32,024 bases of DNA from Comamonadaceae bacterium. Its GTDB lineage: Bacteria; Pseudomonadota; Gammaproteobacteria; Burkholderiales; Burkholderiaceae_C. Positions 24,336-31,994 of this stretch are shown in pieces (the stretch's first letter is position 1; each line of letters begins with the position of its first letter). The position numbers were made by a program, and so were the translations under genes. The notes beneath the pieces were generated by a model. The model made no database searches. It saw nothing but the letters and a program-made list of their open reading frames with translations, and had not been told where the DNA came from. The stretch spans positions 1 to 32,024 of the forward strand of contig CANHDQ010000005.1 in assembly GCA_947459405.1 (NCBI GenBank). The letters run 5' to 3'.

Positions 24336-26975
24336 ACCCAGAGCGTGTAGCGCGGCGTTGGCGATGCTCTGCGCGTCGACCCCAAAAAACTCGCGCAGCT
24401 GTGACCTTGTGTCACTGCGGCCAAAACCGTCCGTGCCCAAGGTCAGGTAGCGGCGCCCCTGGGGCAAATGGGCCCGGATGCTCTCTGGCAAGGCCTTGAC
24501 GTAGTCGGTGGCCGCAATGATCGGCCCGCGGGTAGAGGCCAGCTGCTCGGCCACATACGCCGTGCGGCTTGCGCCTTCTTGCAGGGCCGCACGCTCGCAA
24601 GCCTGCCCGTCGCGGGCCAACTCACTCCAGCTGGTCACACTGACCACCGTGCTGCTGACCCCCTGAGCTGCGAGCAACTGCGCTGCGGCAATCACCTCGG
24701 TGAGGATGGCACCCGAGCCCAGCAAAGTCACTTCACGGTTGGAGGCCGCGCGGGTCTTGAGCACCGGCCCATAACGGCCGAACTCATAGCAGCCCCGAAT
24801 GACCTGATCGGCCACACCGGCGGGCAGATCGGGTTGGGCGTAGTTGGCATTCATGAGGGTGACGTAATAAAACACGTCGCGCTGCTCGACCATCATCTCC
24901 TGCATGCCGTGCGCCAGGATGACAGCCAGTTCGCCAGCAAAAGCCGGGTCATAGGCTTTGCAATTGGGAATGGTCGCAGCCCACAAATGGCTGCTGCCGT
25001 CTTGGTGCTGCAAACCCTCGCCGCCCAGCGTGGTACGCCCAGATGTGGCACCGAGCAAAAAGCCGCGCGGCTGCTGGTCGGCGGCCGCCCAGATCGCATC
25101 GCCCACGCGCTGAAAACCAAACATCGAGTAGTAGATATAAAAAGGCAGCATCGCCACGCCATGGACGCTGTAGGCCGTGGCTGCGGCGGTCCAGCTGGCA
25201 ATCGCCCCGGCCTCGCTGATGCCTTCCTCCAGAATCTGCCCGTCCAGCGCCTCGCGGTAGCTGAGCACCGAGCCGATGTCCTCGGGCGCGTAACGCTGCC
25301 CCACGCTCGAATAGATGCCCACCTGCTTGAACAGGTTGGCCATGCCAAAGGTGCGCGCCTCGTCGGCCACGATGGGCACGATGCGCGGGCCCAGGGCCTG
25401 GCTCTTGAGCAAATTGCCCAGCATGCGCACAAAGGCCATGGTGGTGCTCATTTCCTTGCCGCCGGCTTGCAGCGCAAATTGCGCGTAGCTCTCAAGCGCT
25501 GGAACCGGCACCGCCTCGCAGTCGGTGTGGCGCTTGGGCAGATAGCCGCCCAGGTCTTGGCGGCGCGCGTGCAGATACTGCATCTCGGGGCTCTCAGGCG
25601 CGGGCTTGTAGAAAGCCAGGCCCTTGGCCTGCTCGTCGCTCAGCGGCAGGTTGAATCGGTTTCTGAATTCGATCAACTCCTGCTCGTCGAACTTCTTTTG
25701 CGAGTGCGTGGTCATCTTGCCCTGACCGGCCGAGCCCATGCCATAGCCCTTCTTGGTATGCGCCAGGATCACGGTGGGCTGCCCCTTGTGGGCGGCGGCT
25801 GCGGCGTAGGCAGCGTGGATCTTGACCAGGTCGTGACCGCCGCGCTTGAGCCGGTCGATTTGATCGTCCGTCATGCCCTGGGCCAGTCGGGCCAGCTCCG
25901 GGTTCTGGCCGAAGAAGTGCTCCCGGTTGTAGCGCCCGTCGTTGGCGGCAAAGGTCTGCATCTGGCCGTCGACCGTGCTCGCAAACGCACGCAACAATGC
26001 GGCCGACTGGTCGCGGGCGAACAAGCCGTCCCAGTCGCTGCCCCAGACCAGCTTGATCACGTTCCAGCCCGCGCCGGCAAAGAGCTTTTCGAGCTCGTCG
26101 ATGATGCGGAAATTGCCGCGCACCGGGCCGTCGAGGCGCTGCAAATTGCAGTTGACCACCCACACCAGGTTGTCCAGGTTCTCGCGCGCAGCCAGGGTCA
26201 ACGCGCTCATGCTCTCGGGCTCGTCCATCTCGCCGTCGCCAAACACGCCCCAGACCTTGCGGCCCGAGCAATCGAGCAACTGGCGGTGCGTGAGGTAGCG
26301 CATGAAGCGGGCGTGATAGATGGAGCTGATCGGGCCTATCCCCATTGAGCCGGTGGGAAACTGCCAGAAGTCGGGCATCAGGTAGGGGTGGGGGTAGCTC
26401 GGCAGCCCGCGCGTGCCGCGCGCCACAGCGCCAATCTCCTGGCGGTAATGCGCCAGTTCCTGTTCGCTCAGGCGTCCCTCCAGAAAGGCGCGGGCATAAA
26501 CGCCCGGCGCGCTGTGCGGCTGGAAAAACACCAGGTCACCGCGGTGCTGCGCATCACGGGCGTGAAAGAAATGGTTAAAGCCCACCTCAAACAAATCGGC
26601 GGCGCTCGCGTAACTGGCGATGTGCCCGCCCAGATCGCCGTAGGCCTGATTGGCCCGCACCACCATGGCCAATGCATTCCAGCGCATCAGCGAGGCCAGA
26701 CGCTCCTCAATGGCCAGATCGCCCGGAAACACCGGCTGCTGGTCCACTGCAATAGTGTTGACGTAGGGCGTGTTCAGGTCGGGCTGCCAGCGCGTGCCCA
26801 TGGCCCGCGCGCGGGCCACCAGCAGGTCCAGAATCTGACGCGCTCGCTCGCCGCCGTCCTGGCCGGACTGCACCAACGCAGCGAAGGCATCAAGCCACTC
26901 GGCGGTCTCCTGGGGATCGGGGTCTTGGCCCAGGGCAGGCATTTGCAGCCAGCCGGCTAACGTGGGGGCGTTCAT
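24300..26975 (-). CDS. Homodimeric pyruvate dehydrogenase E1-type 2-oxoacid dehydrogenase (AceE/MdeB family)
   Basis: An 891-residue thiamine-diphosphate enzyme that decarboxylates pyruvate or a close 2-oxoacid and acetylates a lipoyl E2 partner in the cytosol. The ThDP motif GDGE (247-250) to NCN (275-277) is present, along with the family blocks [42 protein letters not shown] and [16 protein letters not shown]. Length matches AceE. AAGGAG lies 7 nt before the ATG. No aceF or lpd adjoins; instead a divergent Lrp/AsnC gene does. In Pseudomonas putida the AceE-like mdeB lies beside mdeR (Lrp family) in methionine catabolism, so a 2-oxobutyrate role is a real alternative. No symbol is given for this reason. 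Confidence 0.92.
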   Translation of the reverse strand: MNAPTLAGWLQMPALGQDPDPQETAEWLDAFAALVQSGQDGGERARQILDLLVARARAMGTRWQPDLNTPYVNTIAVDQQPVFPGDLAIEERLASLMRWNALAMVVRANQAYGDLGGHIASYASAADLFEVGFNHFFHARDAQHRGDLVFFQPHSAPGVYARAFLEGRLSEQELAHYRQEIGAVARGTRGLPSYPHPYLMPDFWQFPTGSMGIGPISSIYHARFMRYLTHRQLLDCSGRKVWGVFGDGEMDEPESMSALTLAARENLDNLVWVVNCNLQRLDGPVRGNFRIIDELEKLFAGAGWNVIKLVWGSDWDGLFARDQSAALLRAFASTVDGQMQTFAANDGRYNREHFFGQNPELARLAQGMTDDQIDRLKRGGHDLVKIHAAYAAAAAHKGQPTVILAHTKKGYGMGSAGQGKMTTHSQKKFDEQELIEFRNRFNLPLSDEQAKGLAFYKPAPESPEMQYLHARRQDLGGYLPKRHTDCEAVPVPALESYAQFALQAGGKEMSTTMAFVRMLGNLLKSQALGPRIVPIVADEARTFGMANLFKQVGIYSSVGQRYAPEDIGSVLSYREALDGQILEEGISEAGAIASWTAAATAYSVHGVAMLPFYIYYSMFGFQRVGDAIWAAADQQPRGFLLGATSGRTTLGGEGLQHQDGSSHLWAATIPNCKAYDPAFAGELAVILAHGMQEMMVEQRDVFYYVTLMNANYAQPDLPAGVADQVIRGCYEFGRYGPVLKTRAASNREVTLLGSGAILTEVIAAAQLLAAQGVSSTVVSVTSWSELARDGQACERAALQEGASRTAYVAEQLASTRGPIIAATDYVKALPESIRAHLPQGRRYLTLGTDGFGRSDTRSQLREFFGVDAQSIANAALHALGSSVQEDPRLAR

Positions 26976-27026
26976 GGCGAGTCTCCTTGCAATGCCCGAA
27001 CTGTATTGAATCCCGGACAGAAGGTG

Positions 27027-27063
27027 ATGCTTTAATTTCGCAAAAACCCAGTTCTTAAAGCAT
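27027..27063. promoter_or_regulatory. Inverted repeat operator candidate between the E1 gene and lrp
   Basis: ATGCTTTAA (27027-27035) and TTAAAGCAT (27055-27063) form a perfect 9-bp inverted repeat, 28 bp from arm to arm, in an AT-rich gap of 116 bp. The right arm lies where the lrp -35 would be (TAAAAT -10 at 27080). Binding by the adjacent Lrp/AsnC protein is the obvious inference. Confidence 0.6.
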
Positions 27064-27079
27064 TAAATTCTGATTTAGT

Positions 27080-27085
27080 TAAAAT
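27080..27085 (+). promoter_or_regulatory. -10-like hexamer TAAAAT before lrp
   Basis: TAAAAT ends 6 nt before the ATG at 27092 and no Shine-Dalgarno sequence is present. The transcript would begin at or beside the start codon. Confidence 0.45.
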
Positions 27086-27091
27086 TTCAGC

Positions 27092-27571
27092 ATGAAAATC
27101 GACGCTATTGACCTGCGCCTGCTTGCCGAACTGCAACACGACGGCAGCCTGAGCAATGTCGAGTTGGCCCGCCGGGTCCACCTCTCGCCCTCCCCCTGCC
27201 TGGCCCGCGTCAAGGCGCTGGAGGCCGCCGGTGTGATCAGCCGATACGTGGCCCTGGTCAACGCGAGCAAGCTCGGTCTGGGGCTCAACGTGTTCATCAA
27301 CATCAGCCTGCGCACCCAAAGCAAGGAGGCGCTGGCCATGTTCGAGGGGCGCATGGCCGAGTACGAAGAGGTGATGGAGTGCTATTTGATGACGGGCGAC
27401 TCGGACTACCTGATCCGGGTAGCGGTGCCCGACATGGCCGCGCTCGAGCGCTTCATTCTCGACAAGCTCTCGCCGATCGAGGGCGTGGAAAAAATCCGCT
27501 CGAGCTTTGCGCTCAAGCAGGTGCGCTACAAAACGGCCCTGCCCCTGCCGCCGGCAGGGTTCGAGCGCTGA
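27092..27571 (+). CDS. Lrp/AsnC family transcriptional regulator
   Basis: A 159-residue DNA-binding regulator. The N-terminal winged helix-turn-helix (IDLRLLAELQHDGSLSNVELARRVHLSPSPCLARVKALEAAGVI) is a textbook AsnC-type domain. The C-terminal RAM ligand-binding domain (from about residue 66) includes VMECYLMTGDSDYLIRVAVPD. Lrp-family proteins sense amino acids and often control a divergent gene plus themselves. Here the partner is the E1 dehydrogenase, with an inverted repeat in the gap. In mdeR-mdeB and bkdR systems the regulator controls amino-acid-derived 2-oxoacid oxidation, which fits. Confidence 0.95.
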   Translation: MKIDAIDLRLLAELQHDGSLSNVELARRVHLSPSPCLARVKALEAAGVISRYVALVNASKLGLGLNVFINISLRTQSKEALAMFEGRMAEYEEVMECYLMTGDSDYLIRVAVPDMAALERFILDKLSPIEGVEKIRSSFALKQVRYKTALPLPPAGFER

Positions 27572-27582
27572 GCCTGCACGCG

Positions 27583-27588
27583 TACACT
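27583..27588 (+). promoter_or_regulatory. -10-like hexamer TACACT before ureD
   Basis: TACACT ends 8 nt before the ATG at 27597, with no Shine-Dalgarno sequence. ureD could thus have its own leaderless promoter although it lies only 25 bp after lrp. Confidence 0.4.
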
Positions 27589-27596
27589 GCCCAGCC

Positions 27597-28427
27597 ATGA
27601 CCTGGCAGGCCAAACTCACACTCGACTACCGGCTACAAGACGGCCGCAGCGTCGCGGCCTTTGCCCACGAAGGCCCGCTGCGCATCCTGCAAAGCCTCTA
27701 CCCGCAGGGCGAGGCGATCTGTCACAACGTGCTGGTCCACCCGCCAGGCGGGCTGGTCGGCGGTGACACGCTCGACATCGCGGTCAAGGTAGGCACGGGC
27801 GCCCACGGGCTCATCACCACCCCTGGTGCAACGCGCTTTTACCGCTCAATGGGCGAGCCGGCACTGCAGCGCACCAGCCTGCTGCTCGAGCCCGGGGCAC
27901 GGCTCGAATGGCTGCCCCTGGAAGCCCTGTGCTACAGCGGCTGCCTGGCCGAGAACCGCTTGCACATGCAGCTTGGAGCCGGCGCCGAGCTGATCGGCTG
28001 GGACGTCACCGCGCTGGGCTTGCCTGGCGCCGGCCGGCCTTTCGTGGCCGGTCAGTTCCGCCAGCACCTCGAGCTCGAAGGCATCTGGCTCGAACGCGCA
28101 CTGCTCAAGGCCAGCGACACGGCCCTGCTGGACAGCCCGCTCGCACTGGCCGGCCAGCGCTGCATCGGCACGCTCTTTGTGCTGTGCGGCTCGGCCATGG
28201 CGCGTGATCGGCGCGAACACCTGCTGGAGTTGGCGCGATCGACCCTGGGCGGCCACGCCCTGGCGGCCACCTCAGGCGTCACGGCGCCCAATGAGCACGT
28301 GCTGCTGCTGCGGGTGCTGGCGCCTCTGGTAGAGCCTGCGATGGACCTGATGCGGCGGATCTGGCAGGTCTGGCGCCGCGGTGCCTGGGATTTGGAGGCG
28401 CCGGCGCCGCGGATCTGGTCGACCTGA
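27597..28427 (+). CDS. ureD: UreD/UreH urease accessory protein
   Basis: A 276-residue cytosolic chaperone that with UreF and UreG loads nickel into apo-urease. Family marks are the N-terminal LTLDYRLQDGRSV and LRILQSLYPQGEAICHNVLVHPPGGLVGGD, then TTPGATRFYRS, a strongly conserved UreD block, and LEWLPLEALCYSGC. Length is normal and the frame is intact, so it looks functional. The track start 30 codons upstream is inside lrp; the ATG at 27597 fits the family. It is odd that none of ureABCEFG follows: the next gene is a convergent desaturase. Either the urease genes lie elsewhere or this is a relocated copy. Confidence 0.93.
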   Translation: MTWQAKLTLDYRLQDGRSVAAFAHEGPLRILQSLYPQGEAICHNVLVHPPGGLVGGDTLDIAVKVGTGAHGLITTPGATRFYRSMGEPALQRTSLLLEPGARLEWLPLEALCYSGCLAENRLHMQLGAGAELIGWDVTALGLPGAGRPFVAGQFRQHLELEGIWLERALLKASDTALLDSPLALAGQRCIGTLFVLCGSAMARDRREHLLELARSTLGGHALAATSGVTAPNEHVLLLRVLAPLVEPAMDLMRRIWQVWRRGAWDLEAPAPRIWST

Positions 28428-28435
28428 AGCCGCGC

Positions 28436-28455
28436 GGGGCTCGTTTCAGAGCCCC
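28436..28455. terminator. Hairpin after ureD
   Basis: GGGGCTC-gtttca-GAGCCCC is a perfect 7-bp stem 8 nt after the ureD stop, without a T-run. A second small inverted repeat, GCCCA-a-TGGGC, follows near 28467. It lies between convergent ureD and desaturase genes. Confidence 0.5.
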
Positions 28456-28524
28456 TGGAGAAGGCCCAATGGGCTCAAACGGCAAACTTTAGGAAGCCCT
28501 GGCTGGGCCCCGAGCCCAACCGCC

Positions 28525-29724
28525 TCAGGCGCGGGCGGCGCGCAGCTTTTGCGAGAACTGCTGCAAGGCCGCAATGCCGCTGGCCTCTGCGCGCTGGCAC
28601 CAGCCCTGCAGGTCGGCGGCGAGCTGCTCGCGAGACGACGAGGTGCTCAGCCAGAGCTGGCGCAACTCTTCGCGCATGGTCACCATCTTGTCGAGCACAG
28701 GATGCTCGGCGCGTGCCCGGGCCACCTGGGCCCGCACCGCCTCGGGCACCTTGTCTTCGTCGCGGTGCAGCCACCGGGCGGCGGTCTTGAGCACCGACAC
28801 ATCGGCCTGGCGCGCCTTGAGCGCGGCCAGTTCGGTGTGCGCCGAACGGCGCAGTTCGCGCGCAAAGCCGGCCATCACCTCGTAGCGGTGGGCAATGAGA
28901 GCCTCGAGCGTCTTTTCATCGGCCACCGGCTGTACGCTGCCCAGTTGCAGCCGCGGCGGCACCTTCTTCACACTGGCCAGACCGACAGACTTGAGCAGCG
29001 TGATGTACATCCAGCCGATATCAAATTCGTAAGGCTTGATCGAGAGCTTGGCCGAGGTGGGGTAGGTGTGGTGGTTGTTGTGCAACTCCTCGCCCGCAAT
29101 AACGATGCCCCAGGGCGAAAGATTGGTGCTGGCATCGGGCGCCTCAAAGTTGCGGTAACCCCAGTAGTGACCGGCGCCGTTGATGACGCCGGCAGCCATG
29201 ATGGGCGTCCACGCCATCTGCACCGCCCAGACCACCAGGCCGGCGATGCCAAAGAGGGCCAGGTTGATGATCATCATCAGGCCCACACCCTGCCAAGAAT
29301 AGCGGGTGTAGAGGTTGCGCTCGATCCAGTCGTCGGGCGTGCCGTGGCCAAATCGGGCCATGGTCTCCTTGTTCTTCGACTCTGCCCGGTAGAGCTCAGC
29401 ACCGCGCAAAAGCACCGTCTTGATGCCGTGGACATGCGGGCTGTGCGGGTCTTGTTCCTGCTCGCATTTGGCGTGGTGCTTGCGGTGTATGGCGGCCCAC
29501 TCCTTGGTCACCTGGCCGGTGGTCAGCCACAGCCAAAGGCGGAAAAAATGCGAAGCAATCGGGTGCAGGTCCAGCGAGCGATGCGCCTGGTGCCGGTGCA
29601 GAAACACGGTCACGCTGATCATGGTGACGTGGGTCATGGCCAGCGTGTACAACACGATCTGCCACCAGGCCACATTCCAGAGCCCATGGGCCAGCCAGTC
29701 GAGCGCCGCATCAAACAAGATCAT
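28525..29724 (-). CDS. Membrane acyl-CoA/acyl-lipid delta-9 type fatty acid desaturase
   Basis: A di-iron, membrane-bound desaturase of about 399 residues that introduces a double bond into saturated acyl chains. Counting from the ATG at 29727, the three histidine boxes are HRHQAHR (44-50), HRKHHA (81-86) and HNNHH (216-220), with hydrophobic helices between. The last 140 residues are soluble, charged and helical. Two adjacent ATGs exist (29727 and 29724); AAGGA sits 6 nt from the second, so I use that. A TACAAT at 29787-29792 (minus) is a likely -10. It converges on ureD. Probably controls membrane fluidity; regiospecificity is inferred from family resemblance. Confidence 0.92.
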   Translation of the reverse strand: MILFDAALDWLAHGLWNVAWWQIVLYTLAMTHVTMISVTVFLHRHQAHRSLDLHPIASHFFRLWLWLTTGQVTKEWAAIHRKHHAKCEQEQDPHSPHVHGIKTVLLRGAELYRAESKNKETMARFGHGTPDDWIERNLYTRYSWQGVGLMMIINLALFGIAGLVVWAVQMAWTPIMAAGVINGAGHYWGYRNFEAPDASTNLSPWGIVIAGEELHNNHHTYPTSAKLSIKPYEFDIGWMYITLLKSVGLASVKKVPPRLQLGSVQPVADEKTLEALIAHRYEVMAGFARELRRSAHTELAALKARQADVSVLKTAARWLHRDEDKVPEAVRAQVARARAEHPVLDKMVTMREELRQLWLSTSSSREQLAADLQGWCQRAEASGIAALQQFSQKLRAARA

Positions 29725-29786
29725 CATGCATCCTTGTACGCCCGGCGGACAGCGCCCCCCGCGCTGATTACCACCAGATAGTACTC

Positions 29787-29792
29787 ATTGTA
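29787..29792 (-). promoter_or_regulatory. -10 box TACAAT of the desaturase gene
   Basis: TACAAT on the minus strand, about 60 nt before the desaturase start, leaves a 53-nt leader with an AAGGA ribosome site. The -35 region is poor, which would suit an activated promoter. Confidence 0.45.
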
Positions 29793-29836
29793 GGCCCTGG
29801 ACCCGCAGCAGCCCATCCTGGCCGGCCCGAAAACAG

Positions 29837-29890
29837 GCATAAATGGCGAAAAATTCTTTAATTTCGTCTAAATAACGTCTTTATGTGCAC
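29837..29890. promoter_or_regulatory. AT-rich patch upstream of the desaturase gene
   Basis: The run from aggcataaatgg to gtctttatgtgcac is sharply AT-rich between rsmB and the desaturase promoter. It contains CTTTAATTTCG (29856-29866), an 11-mer also present in the lrp operator region (27030-27040). This could be a regulator site for the desaturase. Confidence 0.35.
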
Positions 29891-29943
29891 TTTTGAGCAG
29901 AGCAAGAGGCCAGCAGCTGGGATAAACCGGCGGGCAGAGGGGT

Positions 29944-31197
29944 TCAGCGACGCTGCCAGGCGGCGGCAAAAAAGCCATCGGTCTGATGCCGGTGCGGCCA
30001 CAGGCGCAGGTACGGCCCCTCGCACAAGCCCGCAGTCTGCTCAGCCGGCAGCACTCCCAGCAGTGGCCCAGCCGGCAGCGACTCGAAGTCAGGATGCTGA
30101 TCGGCAAAAACCTGCGCGATGGCCTCGTTCTCCGCCCGCAACAGGCTGCACGTGGCGTAAACCAGACGGCCGCCAGACTTGACCAGCCTGGCCGCGCTGG
30201 CCAATATGGCCTGCTGCTTGAGCGCCATCTCCTGCACCGACTGGGGACTTTGGCGCCACTTCAGGTCGGGGTTGCGGCGCAAGGTGCCCAGGCCCGAGCA
30301 GGGGGCATCGACCAGCACCCGATCGATCTTGCCGGCCAGGCGCTTGATGCGCTCGTCGCGCTCGTGCGCAATGACCACCGGGTGCACATTGGACAGGCCG
30401 CTGCGCGCCAGCCGCGGCTTGAGCGCATCGAGCCGGTGCGCCGACGTATCAAAAGCGTACAGGCGACCCGTGCTCCTCATGCAGGCGCCGATGGCCAGCG
30501 TCTTGCCGCCGGCGCCGGCACAAAAGTCCACCACCATCTCGCCGCGGTGCGCATCGAGGAGCATGGCCAGCAATTGCGAGCCCTCGTCCTGCACCTCGAT
30601 CACGCCCTTCTTGAACAGCTCCAGGCTGGTCAGCGGCGGTTTGTCTTGCAGACGCAAGCCCCAAGGAGAGTAAGGCGTAGGCTCGCTGGCGATGCCCAGG
30701 CGAGACAGCGCCTGCTGCACCTCGGCACGCTTGCCCATGAGCGCGTTGACCCGCAAATCGAGCCCGGCCGGGCGGCTCAGGCTGTCGGCCAGGGCGTCGA
30801 ACTGATCGCCGAGCTGCTGTTTGAGCGGATCGACCAGCCACTGCGGCAGATTGTGGCGATGCAGGTCCATGAGCTCAGAGGGACGGACCTGGTCGCAATG
30901 CTGCAGCCACTGCTTTTCGGCGCCTTGGAGGGCGCTCATCAAAAAATCGCGCTCGGCCGCAAAGCCCAGGATCGCCAAACGGCGCTCCAGGGCACCGCTG
31001 CCCGACTGAGCGAGATAGGTGAACAAAATCTTCTTGCGCAGCACGGCATAAACCGTCTCGGCCAACGTGGCCCGCTCGCGCGGGCCCAACCGGTGCTCGC
31101 GAAAGTAGCGCGACAGGACGGCGTCAGCCGGGTGATCGAAACGCAGCACCTGCTTGAGCAGATCGGCGGCGGTGTCCAAAAGAGCCTTAGGATGCAT
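29944..31197 (-). CDS. RsmB/NOP family RNA (cytosine-5) methyltransferase
   Basis: A 417-residue SAM-dependent methyltransferase that makes m5C in RNA, probably 16S rRNA. An N-terminal NusB-like helical region (ADAVLSRYFREHRLGPRERATLAETVYAVLR) precedes the Rossmann domain. SAM motif I is DFCAGAGGKT (224-233). The two family cysteines are C300 in DAPCSGLG and catalytic C350 in ATCSLL. The track start lies 53 codons upstream; the ATG at 31197 is preferred because the extension is low quality and a GACAAT -10 lies 6 nt before it. Betaproteobacteria often carry two Fmu-type genes, so I cannot say that this one is the canonical RsmB. Confidence 0.88.
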   Translation of the reverse strand: MHPKALLDTAADLLKQVLRFDHPADAVLSRYFREHRLGPRERATLAETVYAVLRKKILFTYLAQSGSGALERRLAILGFAAERDFLMSALQGAEKQWLQHCDQVRPSELMDLHRHNLPQWLVDPLKQQLGDQFDALADSLSRPAGLDLRVNALMGKRAEVQQALSRLGIASEPTPYSPWGLRLQDKPPLTSLELFKKGVIEVQDEGSQLLAMLLDAHRGEMVVDFCAGAGGKTLAIGACMRSTGRLYAFDTSAHRLDALKPRLARSGLSNVHPVVIAHERDERIKRLAGKIDRVLVDAPCSGLGTLRRNPDLKWRQSPQSVQEMALKQQAILASAARLVKSGGRLVYATCSLLRAENEAIAQVFADQHPDFESLPAGPLLGVLPAEQTAGLCEGPYLRLWPHRHQTDGFFAAAWQRR

Positions 31198-31203
31198 GGC
31201 GCC

Positions 31204-31209
31204 ATTGTC
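31204..31209 (-). promoter_or_regulatory. -10-like hexamer GACAAT before the RsmB/NOP gene
   Basis: On the minus strand GACAAT ends 6 nt before the ATG at 31197 and there is no Shine-Dalgarno sequence. The predicted +1 would coincide with the A of the start codon. Confidence 0.4.
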
Positions 31210-31257
31210 CCACCCGCTCCCAACCGCGTCCGAACCAAGCCCCCACAACTGCCCGCC

Positions 31258-31512
31258 ATGTCTGACCACGACTTGCCACCCCTGATCGAAACCCCGCCCG
31301 GCCTGTACCTGCACTACAAGGGCCTGCCCTACCAGGTGCTGGGGACGGTGCGACACAGCGAGACGCTGGAGCCCATGACGCTGTACCGCGCGCTCTACGG
31401 TCAGCGCGGCCTGTGGGTGCGGCCGGCAGCGATGTTTCTGGAAGAAGTCGAGGTGAACGGGGCGCGCCAGCCGCGTTTCAAGTGGCAGGGGCCGGCCGAG
31501 GCCTCGCTTTAG
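31258..31512 (+). CDS. DUF1653 family protein
   Basis: An 84-residue protein with the DUF1653 layout: PGLYLHYKGLPYQVLGTVRHSETLEPMTLYRALYGQRGLWVRPAAMF then a short Glu-rich turn and RFKWQGP. This beta-rich family is widespread, cytosolic and uncharacterised. The ATG at 31258 is 60 bp from the divergent RsmB/NOP start. ACAACT upstream sits at the same distance as the -10-like boxes of other genes here, with no clear RBS. No function is claimed. Confidence 0.85.
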   Translation: MSDHDLPPLIETPPGLYLHYKGLPYQVLGTVRHSETLEPMTLYRALYGQRGLWVRPAAMFLEEVEVNGARQPRFKWQGPAEASL

Positions 31513-31545
31513 CAGGGCATTGAAGTTCCGCCCAACCCTGAACGC

Positions 31546-31648
31546 GAGCTTTGGGCGGCGGCACTGCGCTCCGCGAATGTCCCCCGGCCCGGCTGGCGCC
31601 GGTCCTCCTCCTTTATTTCGCTGCGCACAGCGCCACCGCCCAAAGCTC
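31546..31648 (+). repeat. Hairpin element A (reference orientation)
   Basis: A 103-bp imperfect inverted repeat. The 32-nt arms 31546-31577 and 31617-31648 pair at 27 of 32 positions, starting GAGCTTTGGGCGG and closing with GCGAA/TTCGC. Inside lie the conserved strands TGTCCCCC and TCCTCCTTTA. Between them is a small hairpin GG-C-CCGGC-TGGC-GCCGG-T-CC with a 1x1 mismatch and TGGC loop. Its core matches elements B and C on the opposite strand, but its stems have different sequence. Confidence 0.85.
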
Positions 31649-31709
31649 TAAGACGGCCGAGCTAAACACCGACCTCGGCCCCGCCCCCAAGATCCACACC
31701 ACCCCACAT

Positions 31710-31814
31710 GGCCGCTGGGCTGGGCTGCCTGGCGCAGCGAAATAAAGGAGGAGAGGTGGCCGCCAGGCCAACTCGGGGGACATTCGCGGAGCCAGGCAGC
31801 CCAGCCCAGCGGCC
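31710..31814 (-). repeat. Hairpin element B (first tandem copy)
   Basis: A 105-bp inverted repeat with perfect 24-bp outer arms (31710-31733 and 31791-31814), then a GCGAA/TTCGC stem. On the minus strand its loop carries TCCGCGAATGTCCCCCG and CTCCTCCTTTATTTCGC as in element A. The inner hairpin is GAG-T-TGGCC-TGGC-GGCCA-C-CTC: same mismatch and same TGGC loop, different base pairs. Confidence 0.88.
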
Positions 31815-31889
31815 TCACCGCAGCTCAGGAATGCCAAGTCACGAGCTCGCCACACAGCCCACCACCCAAACACCCATAGCACCCCGCCT

Positions 31890-31994
31890 GGCCACTGGCC
31901 TGGGTTGCCTGGCGAAGCGAAATAAAGGAGGAGAGGTGGCCGCCAGGCCAACTCGGGGGACATTCGCGGAGCCAGGCAGCCCAGCCCAGCGGCC
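31890..31994 (-). repeat. Hairpin element C (second tandem copy)
   Basis: It lies exactly 180 bp after element B. Positions 31921-32024 are identical to 31741-31844 (104 bp), covering the core, right arm and 30 bp of flank. The left arm (31890-31913) differs from B at three positions, so pairing falls to 21 of 24, with one change giving a G-T wobble. Homology fades upstream of about 31880. Confidence 0.88.

Noticed and set aside
24468-26348. 626-residue plus-strand ORF opposite the E1 gene
   Set aside because: It is a shadow of the E1 dehydrogenase, with no RBS and no domain.
29986-31356. Plus-strand ORF opposite the RsmB/NOP gene
   Set aside because: Only its last part (from 31258, DUF1653) is real; the rest is antisense to methyltransferase motifs.
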